64,000 nucleotides of DNA, from positions 110,935 through 174,934 of the forward strand of contig CACENJ010000001.1 of NCBI GenBank assembly GCA_902560855.1, in the 5' to 3' direction. The notes beneath the pieces are model-generated. The model was not told the DNA's origin and did not search any database. It was given only the letters and a program-made list of their open reading frames with translations. The position numbers were made by a program, and so were the translations under genes. The first letter of the stretch is position 1. Each line of letters starts with the position of its first letter. This stretch comes from an uncultured Pelagibacteraceae bacterium (GTDB taxonomy: Bacteria > Pseudomonadota > Alphaproteobacteria > Pelagibacterales > Pelagibacteraceae). Positions 58,569 to 64,000 of this stretch are shown here, piece by piece.

Positions 58569-59510
58569 TTAATTACAAAAAATTTTTAAACAAGCCATTC
58601 TTACAGCAACTCCTAGCTCTACTTGTTCTTGAATTACACTTTTATTAATATCATCAGCTAGATTTGTATCTATTTCAATTCCTCTGTTCATTGGACCTGG
58701 GTGCATAATTAGTGCATCATCTTTGGCACAATCTAATTTATCTGGAGTAAGCCCGTAGTATTCATAATATTCACGATTTGATGATAAGAATGAACTGCTC
58801 ATTCTTTCATTTTGAAGTCGAAGCATCATAACAATATCACAATCTTTTAAACCTTTTTTCATATCTGAAAATTTGTTAACACCAAATTTTTCAAGATCTT
58901 TAGGCATTAAGTTTGTCGGAGCAACTATGTTTACTTCTGCTCCCAACATGGTTAACAAATAGATATTTGATCTAGCTACTCTTGAATGGAGAATGTCACC
59001 ACATATTGCAATTCTTAACCCTTGAATTTTTTCTTTTTTTTCAATTATTGTTAAAGCATCTAATAATGCTTGAGTAGGATGTTCTCTTCTACCATCACCC
59101 GCATTTATAACTGCACATCTAACTTTTTGTGATAGTAAATTACAAGCTCCTGAATCTTGATGTCTGACTACAATTAAATTCGGATGCATTGCATTTAATG
59201 TCATTGCTGTGTCGATTAAAGTTTCACCTTTTTTTATTGCAGAATTAACTATATTCATTGACATTACATCTGCCCCAAGTCTTTTTCCTGCTAATTCAAA
59301 TGAGCTTTGAGTTCTTGTAGAAGGTTCGAAGAAAAGATTTATTTGAGTTTTACCCCTAAGTGTATCTAATTTTTTATTTTCACTTCTATTTAATTTAATA
59401 AATTGCTTTGCTTCAGAAAGTATAAAATTAATATCAGAAACTGTTAAATCCTGGATTCCTAAAAGGTGTTTTTGAGAAATTTTAACAGCTTTATCTGATT
59501 TAGTTGCCAT
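58569..59510 (-). CDS. pyrB: Aspartate carbamoyltransferase catalytic subunit
   Basis: Joins carbamoyl phosphate and aspartate, the committed step of pyrimidine synthesis. The 313 residues include the carbamoyl-phosphate signature [19 protein letters not shown], the HPTQALLD motif and [11 protein letters not shown] near the end. No pyrI regulatory gene is adjacent. The stop codon touches the start of the dihydroorotase-like gene, consistent with a stable complex of the two proteins. Confidence 0.96.
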   Translation of the reverse strand: MATKSDKAVKISQKHLLGIQDLTVSDINFILSEAKQFIKLNRSENKKLDTLRGKTQINLFFEPSTRTQSSFELAGKRLGADVMSMNIVNSAIKKGETLIDTAMTLNAMHPNLIVVRHQDSGACNLLSQKVRCAVINAGDGRREHPTQALLDALTIIEKKEKIQGLRIAICGDILHSRVARSNIYLLTMLGAEVNIVAPTNLMPKDLEKFGVNKFSDMKKGLKDCDIVMMLRLQNERMSSSFLSSNREYYEYYGLTPDKLDCAKDDALIMHPGPMNRGIEIDTNLADDINKSVIQEQVELGVAVRMACLKIFCN

Positions 59511-59552
59511 TAAAACTAACTCTATAACTATTAATCTTCAATAGCGCAAGTA

Positions 59553-60008
59553 TTAATTTTTTAAATAATCAATAGCACCTTGTAAAATGAATGCAGCAGC
59601 ATTTTTATCTATGTTTTTAACTTTTTTAGAAGTATTTATATCCAACTGACTAGATAAATTATAGGCACCAACAGTAGATAATCTTTCATCCCAAAGACAT
59701 ATTGGAGTGTCTACATGTTTGCTTATATTTTTGCACACATCTTTTATCGATTGTGACCTTCGGCCTAAAGTGCCATCCATCTTAATAGGATTGCCAACAA
59801 TAATTCCTTCAATAGAATTTTCTTTTATTATCAATTTCAAATTGTCAATAAATTTAGTGCTATCTTCTTTTTTTATCATACTAAATGGTGTCGCTACTGA
59901 TTGCTGATCATCGCATATAGCTACTCCGATTCTTTTTGACCCTAAATCTAAACCTAATAATCTTGATTTTTTAGTAATTTTATTTTTGAATTCCTCTATA
60001 GTGATCAT
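59553..60008 (-). CDS. ruvX: RuvX/YqgF family, pre-16S rRNA nuclease
   Basis: A 151-residue RNase H-like protein. It has the metal-site start RLLGLDLGSKRIGVAICDD, an IIVGNPIKMDGTLGRRSQ loop, and WDERLSTVGAYNL near the end with further acidic ligands. First proposed as a Holliday-junction resolvase, YqgF of E. coli is now seen as a nuclease for 16S rRNA 5' maturation. It is divergent from gatC; their start codons are 49 bases apart. Confidence 0.9.
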   Translation of the reverse strand: MITIEEFKNKITKKSRLLGLDLGSKRIGVAICDDQQSVATPFSMIKKEDSTKFIDNLKLIIKENSIEGIIVGNPIKMDGTLGRRSQSIKDVCKNISKHVDTPICLWDERLSTVGAYNLSSQLDINTSKKVKNIDKNAAAFILQGAIDYLKN

Positions 60009-60057
60009 ATTGTATCTTTCAAACTTAAGTGGTAGTTTGCTAATACTTAACTATCAC

Positions 60058-60345
60058 ATGACAATTGATCTTAAAACAGTAAAACATATATCTAAATTAG
60101 CTAGAATTTCTATTGACGATGAAAAAGCTAAAAAACTAGCGAATGATTTAAATTCAATATTTGAATTTATTGAAAAATTAAACAAACTTAATACAGAAAA
60201 AGTAGAACCTTTAACATCAATTGCTGAAACTACTCTTAAATTAAGAATTGATGAAGTTAAATCAAAGAATATAAGAGAACAAATATTGAAAAATTCCCCA
60301 GACAAAAATAAAGACTTTTTTGTAGTACCAAAGGTGGTCGAATAA
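60058..60345 (+). CDS. gatC: Glutamyl-tRNA(Gln)/aspartyl-tRNA(Asn) amidotransferase subunit C
   Basis: A 95-residue GatC that stabilises the GatAB complex. I choose ATG at 60058, which gives [17 protein letters not shown], the normal family N-terminus. An upstream in-frame ATG at 59986 would add 24 unrelated hydrophobic residues and run into the ruvX coding region. It shares one base with gatA (TAATG). Confidence 0.94.
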   Translation: MTIDLKTVKHISKLARISIDDEKAKKLANDLNSIFEFIEKLNKLNTEKVEPLTSIAETTLKLRIDEVKSKNIREQILKNSPDKNKDFFVVPKVVE

Positions 60346-61802
60346 TGAACGATATAACTTCACAAAATTTAAATGAATTAATAAAAAATATTAAAGATAA
60401 AAAAGTTTCATCAGAAGAAGTGACCAAAAGTTTTATAAAAAGAGCAGAAAAATCTAAAACTTTAAACTGTTATATTACAGAAGATTTTGATAGTGCTATC
60501 AATAAAGCAAAAAAATTTGATAATAAACCAAACTTTAATTTAAAATTACCTGGTATACCTATAGCAGTTAAAGATTTGTTTTGCACAAAAGATGTTAAAA
60601 CTACTGCTGGTAGCAAAATATTAAATAATTTTATTCCTACTTATGAATCGACGGTTACTCAGAATCTTTGGGATGAAGGTGCAATATTACTCGGTAAATT
60701 AAATTGTGATGAATTTGCAATGGGCTCATCTAACGAAACTAGTTTTTTTGGTAATGTACAAAACCCAATTGATTTAAATTTAGTCCCTGGTGGTTCATCG
60801 GGTGGATCATCAGCTGCGCTTGCATCTAATCTTACTCCGGTAACTATTGGTACTGATACGGGTGGCTCTATAAGACAACCAGCATCATTTACTGGAACTG
60901 TTGGACTTAAACCTACTTATGGTAGTTGTTCAAGATATGGAATAGTTGCCTTTGCATCATCTTTAGATCAAGCAGGACCTATGGCAAAAAATGTTAAAGA
61001 CTGCGCATTACTGCAAGAAGTAATTAGTTCTTATGATTCTAAAGATTCCACATCAATTGATTTTAAGAGAAATAATTATAGTAAACTTTTAAAAAATGAC
61101 ATCAAAGGTAAAAAAATAGGAATACCAAGAGAATACAGAGTTGAAGGAATGCCAAAAGAAATAGAAGATCTATGGATTAAAGGTAAAGAGCTTGTTAAAG
61201 AATGTGGAGCTGAAGTTATTGATATATCTTTACCACACACTAACTTTGCATTACCAGCTTATTATATTGTTGCTCCAGCAGAAGCATCGTCTAATTTAGC
61301 GCGTTACGATGGTGTTAAATATGGCTTTAGATCACAAGGAGAAAATTTAATTGATATGTATGAAAAAACTAGATCAGAAGGCTTTGGAAACGAAGTCAAG
61401 AGAAGAATAATGATTGGAACATATGTATTATCCTCAGGCTATTATGATGCCTATTATCTTAAAGCACAAAAAGTAAGAAAACTTATTAAAAATGACTTTG
61501 ATGAGGCATACAAAACTGTTGATGCCATTATAACTCCATCTACACCAAGTTCAGCATTTAAAATTGGAGAAAAAACGAACGATCCTGTTTCAATGTATCT
61601 TAACGATATTTTTACAGTTCCAGTAAATTTAGCGGGATTACCAGGAATTTCTATTCCTGCAGGATTAGATAATAAAGGTTATCCATTAGGATTACAAATA
61701 ATCGGTAAAGCATTTGATGAACAAAATTTACTAAACATCGCTTATGCTTTAGAAGAAAAAATTAATTTTCAAAATAATATTAAAGAATGGTGGATAAAAT
61801 GA
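60345..61802 (+). CDS. gatA: Glutamyl-tRNA(Gln) amidotransferase subunit A
   Basis: A 485-residue amidase that releases ammonia from glutamine for GatB. The Ser-cisSer-Lys triad is visible: Lys in [10 protein letters not shown], and the serines in [13 protein letters not shown] and [12 protein letters not shown]. It is in the order gatC-gatA-gatB, as usual where Gln-tRNA and/or Asn-tRNA are made by transamidation. Start and stop are coupled to both neighbours. Confidence 0.97.
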   Translation: MNDITSQNLNELIKNIKDKKVSSEEVTKSFIKRAEKSKTLNCYITEDFDSAINKAKKFDNKPNFNLKLPGIPIAVKDLFCTKDVKTTAGSKILNNFIPTYESTVTQNLWDEGAILLGKLNCDEFAMGSSNETSFFGNVQNPIDLNLVPGGSSGGSSAALASNLTPVTIGTDTGGSIRQPASFTGTVGLKPTYGSCSRYGIVAFASSLDQAGPMAKNVKDCALLQEVISSYDSKDSTSIDFKRNNYSKLLKNDIKGKKIGIPREYRVEGMPKEIEDLWIKGKELVKECGAEVIDISLPHTNFALPAYYIVAPAEASSNLARYDGVKYGFRSQGENLIDMYEKTRSEGFGNEVKRRIMIGTYVLSSGYYDAYYLKAQKVRKLIKNDFDEAYKTVDAIITPSTPSSAFKIGEKTNDPVSMYLNDIFTVPVNLAGLPGISIPAGLDNKGYPLGLQIIGKAFDEQNLLNIAYALEEKINFQNNIKEWWIK

Positions 61803-63265
61803 GTGAAGATTTGAGTCAATATTTAATAACTAGAAATAAGAATGTATATGAAGTTATTATAGGTTTAGAAGTTCATGCTCAAGTTCTTTCAAAATCAAAA
61901 TTGTTTTCATCTTCATCAACAAAATTTGGCGCTGAGCCAAACACTCAAGTAAGTTTAGTCGATGCAGCTTTTCCTGGGATGCTTCCAGTAATAAATGAGT
62001 TTTGTATAAAACAAGCGATAAAAACTGGAATAGGATTAAAAGCTAAAATAAATAATAAATCAGTTTTTGATAGAAAAAATTATTTTTACGCAGATCTTCC
62101 TCAAGGATATCAAATTTCTCAATACAAATATCCAATAGTGGGAGAGGGTGTAGTTATTTTAGATATGCCTTATGGTCAACGAGAAATTGGAATTGAAAGG
62201 CTTCATTTAGAACAAGATGCAGGTAAAAGCATACACGATATTGACCCAGAAAACACTTTTGTTGATTTGAATAGGTCGGGTGTAGCATTAATGGAAATTG
62301 TTAGCAAACCAGACTTGAGAACATTAAACGAAGTTAATGTCTATATTAAAAAACTCAGATCAATAATGAGATATTTAGGCACATGTGATGGAAATATGCA
62401 AGAAGGATCACTTAGAGCCGATGTTAACGTCTCAGTTAAAAAAAAAGATTCAAAGACACTTGGTACAAGATGTGAAATAAAAAATGTTAATTCAATCAAA
62501 TTTATGCAATTAGCTATAGATTATGAAGCTAACAGACAAGTAGATATAATCGAAGAAGGAAAAAAAATTGATCAAGAAACAAGATTGTTTGACACTAAAA
62601 AGAACGAAACTAGATCTATGAGGTCAAAAGAAGATGCTCATGATTATAGGTACTTTCCAGACCCAGATCTTTTGCCATTAGAAATAAATGACAAATTTAT
62701 TAAAGATTTAAAAAAAGAAATACCTGAATTACCAGATGAAAAAAAAAAAAGATTTATAGAAAAATTTAAATTATCAGCTTATGAGGCAAACATATTAGTG
62801 TCAGATATAGAAACTTCTAAATATTTTGAAGAAGTTATAAAGAAATCGGATATAAAACTTTCTACAAATTGGATTACAGGGGCTTTATTCGCATTATTAA
62901 ATGAAAAAAACTTAGAAATATCGCAAAGTCCAATTAGCGCAAAAAATTTGTCAAAAATGATTAATTTAATTAAAGATGGGACAATCTCAGGAAAAATTGC
63001 AAAGTCAGTTTTTGAAATCATGGCAAAAGGCGACATTGATCCCGAAAAAATAATTAAAGAAAAAGGCCTTAAACAAGAAAGTGATCCAAAAGAATTAGAA
63101 AAACTAATTGATAAAGTCATCAATGATAACCAAGACAAAGTAATGGAATATAAATCTGGAAAAGAAAAATTATTTGGTTACTTCGTTGGACAGGCTATGA
63201 AAGTCTCTGGAGGTAAAGCAAATCCACAATTAATAAATGAGATTTTAAAAAAGAAGCTAAAATAA
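61799..63265 (+). CDS. gatB: Glutamyl-tRNA(Gln) amidotransferase subunit B
   Basis: The kinase/transamidase subunit. Signature regions include [11 protein letters not shown] at the N-terminus, [16 protein letters not shown], and SRADVN-like [10 protein letters not shown], with a C-terminal YqeY-like tail domain. I prefer ATG at 61799, which overlaps the gatA stop by 4 bases (ATGA), over the ATG at 61787 that adds four residues (MVDK); the shorter form is 488 residues. One base separates it from the truncated methyltransferase downstream. Confidence 0.95.
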   Translation: MSEDLSQYLITRNKNVYEVIIGLEVHAQVLSKSKLFSSSSTKFGAEPNTQVSLVDAAFPGMLPVINEFCIKQAIKTGIGLKAKINNKSVFDRKNYFYADLPQGYQISQYKYPIVGEGVVILDMPYGQREIGIERLHLEQDAGKSIHDIDPENTFVDLNRSGVALMEIVSKPDLRTLNEVNVYIKKLRSIMRYLGTCDGNMQEGSLRADVNVSVKKKDSKTLGTRCEIKNVNSIKFMQLAIDYEANRQVDIIEEGKKIDQETRLFDTKKNETRSMRSKEDAHDYRYFPDPDLLPLEINDKFIKDLKKEIPELPDEKKKRFIEKFKLSAYEANILVSDIETSKYFEEVIKKSDIKLSTNWITGALFALLNEKNLEISQSPISAKNLSKMINLIKDGTISGKIAKSVFEIMAKGDIDPEKIIKEKGLKQESDPKELEKLIDKVINDNQDKVMEYKSGKEKLFGYFVGQAMKVSGGKANPQLINEILKKKLK

Positions 63266-63266
63266 A

Positions 63267-63728
63267 ATGGGTTCAAATCTCATTATTGATAAAGAAATCG
63301 AGAATTATATTAATAATCATTCATTGGAATTGAGTCCAATTCAAAAAGAAATAATTGAATACAATGATAGCTTGGGAACTATTAAAAGAATGCAAATTTC
63401 AGTTTCTCAATGTCATTTTTTACATTTAATTATTAAAACATCTAATATTAAAAAAATTTTAGAAATAGGTACATTTACAGGTTTGAGCACATTATCAATG
63501 GCATTAGCTCTATCCAAAGAAGGTAAATTAATTGCTTTGGATAATAATGAAGAAACAAATAAAATTGCGATTAATTTTTTTAAGAAAGCCAAACAAGAAA
63601 ACAAAATTCAAACTATTATTAAACCTGCTTTAGAAAGTTTAAAAGAAATGATAAAACTAAAACATTCCGGTAAGTTTTTGTATCACCTTCGGCATGAAGT
63701 AAAGAGTTTAAAGAAACAACCAATATAA
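63267..63728 (+). pseudogene. O-methyltransferase, N-terminal part only
   Basis: The first ~135 residues match a class I SAM-dependent O-methyltransferase of the caffeoyl-CoA/catechol type. The N-terminal helix and SAM motif I (ILEIGTFTGLSTLSMALAL) and the ribose-binding acid (LIALDNNEE) are present. Homology stops near residue 137 (SLKEMIKLKHSGKF), just before the expected FIDADK motif. The last ~16 residues of the open frame are read from the opposite strand of a MATE gene. About 85 residues are lost. Either the gene is broken in the cell or the sequence is chimeric. Confidence 0.75.
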
Positions 63729-64000
63729 ACAAAAAAGAACCTGAATAAATAATATTTGTATATTCAAGTCCTAAATATGCAACTTCTTCAGTTGAACCCA
63801 TTAAAAAAAATACTTGCTCAGAAAAATACAAACCTAAAAAAGTAATAAAAATAGAAATTAAAATTCCATAATAAATAATATGAGAAAAATAATTTAATGT
63901 TTTTTTATTATCTTTTTCTCCAATGCTATTTCCTATTAAAGATGTCCCAGCAACAGTCACACCAATAGATGTTGCAATAATAATAAAATATATTGGAAAA
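63619..64000 (-). pseudogene. MATE-family transporter, internal fragment
   Basis: The minus strand from the window edge encodes about 126 residues of a MATE multidrug/sodium antiporter. Seen in order are a helix ending GVTVAGTSLIGNSIGEKD, two more helices, and the typical NSLLHAEGDTKTYRN loop after which a further helix should begin. This corresponds roughly to residues 55-180 of a ~450-residue protein. The N-terminus is outside the window, and the C-terminal half is lost at the join with the methyltransferase; the frame stops at 63619 after a few residues of foreign sequence. Confidence 0.72.
63630..63690. other. Junction of two truncated, opposed genes
   Basis: Within these bases the forward frame still reads as O-methyltransferase (up to about 63678) while the reverse frame still reads as MATE transporter (down to about 63630). 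Both families are cut here, so the join lies inside, probably at a short shared sequence. No insertion sequence or repeat is seen at the join. Confidence 0.65.

Noticed and set aside
59986-60057. Longer gatC starting at 59986
   Set aside because: The 24 extra residues do not fit GatC, and they overlap the start of ruvX. ATG at 60058 gives the family N-terminus.

Overview
The window is a dense, very AT-rich bacterial chromosome segment. Intergenic gaps are short, many genes overlap by 1, 4 or 8 bases, and proteins are rich in Lys, Ile and Asn. Gene content and order are alphaproteobacterial: tRNA-Tyr, tRNA-Gly, tuf, tRNA-Trp, secE, nusG, rplKAJL, rpoBC, then fused str/S10/spc/alpha ribosomal operons. 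Together with the streamlining this points to the SAR11 clade (Candidatus Pelagibacter and relatives). That assignment is inference from sequence style and synteny, not from a marker search.

Layout. 1-3395 is a minus-strand run read sfsA, map, purB, purC (purC runs off the left edge). 3418-10499 holds a CinA-like protein, a GGCT-like protein, a GT9 glycosyltransferase, a stand-alone long TrpB2, and a DUF1015-serC-serA serine synthesis unit closed by a 13-bp inverted repeat. 10573-15355 looks accessory: a membrane-anchored SGNH hydrolase, a multi-membrane GT-C-like protein, a radical SAM protein with unusual cysteine spacing, and an SDR reductase. 15411-16888 is the most unusual stretch. A secreted trypsin-like protease sits between a broken 5' half of tRNA-Leu(UAA) and the intact tRNA-Leu(UAA), with paired ACTGGAGCA repeats just inside both ends. 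I read it as a small integrated element, or its remnant, without an integrase.

16944-47493 is the information-processing core: nadK, tRNA-Thr, rlmB, the tRNA/tuf cluster, secE-nusG, L11-L1-L10-L7/L12, RNA polymerase beta and beta', and about 27 ribosomal protein genes with fusA, secY, adk and rpoA. The L30 gene (rpmD) is missing from its usual place between rpsE and rplO, and L15 carries a 15-residue duplication at its C-terminus.

47523-63265 is ordinary housekeeping: rluC-type synthase, lipB, mgtE, panC, galU-ugd, a RidA-family protein, topA, plsY, a pyrB/dihydroorotase-like pair, ruvX and gatCAB. The dihydroorotase-like protein lacks key metal-binding histidines, so it is probably a non-catalytic partner of PyrB. 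The right end (63267-64000) contains the first part of an O-methyltransferase joined head-on to an internal piece of a MATE transporter on the other strand. Both genes break at the same place, which suggests either a real inversion or a chimeric join in amplification or assembly.
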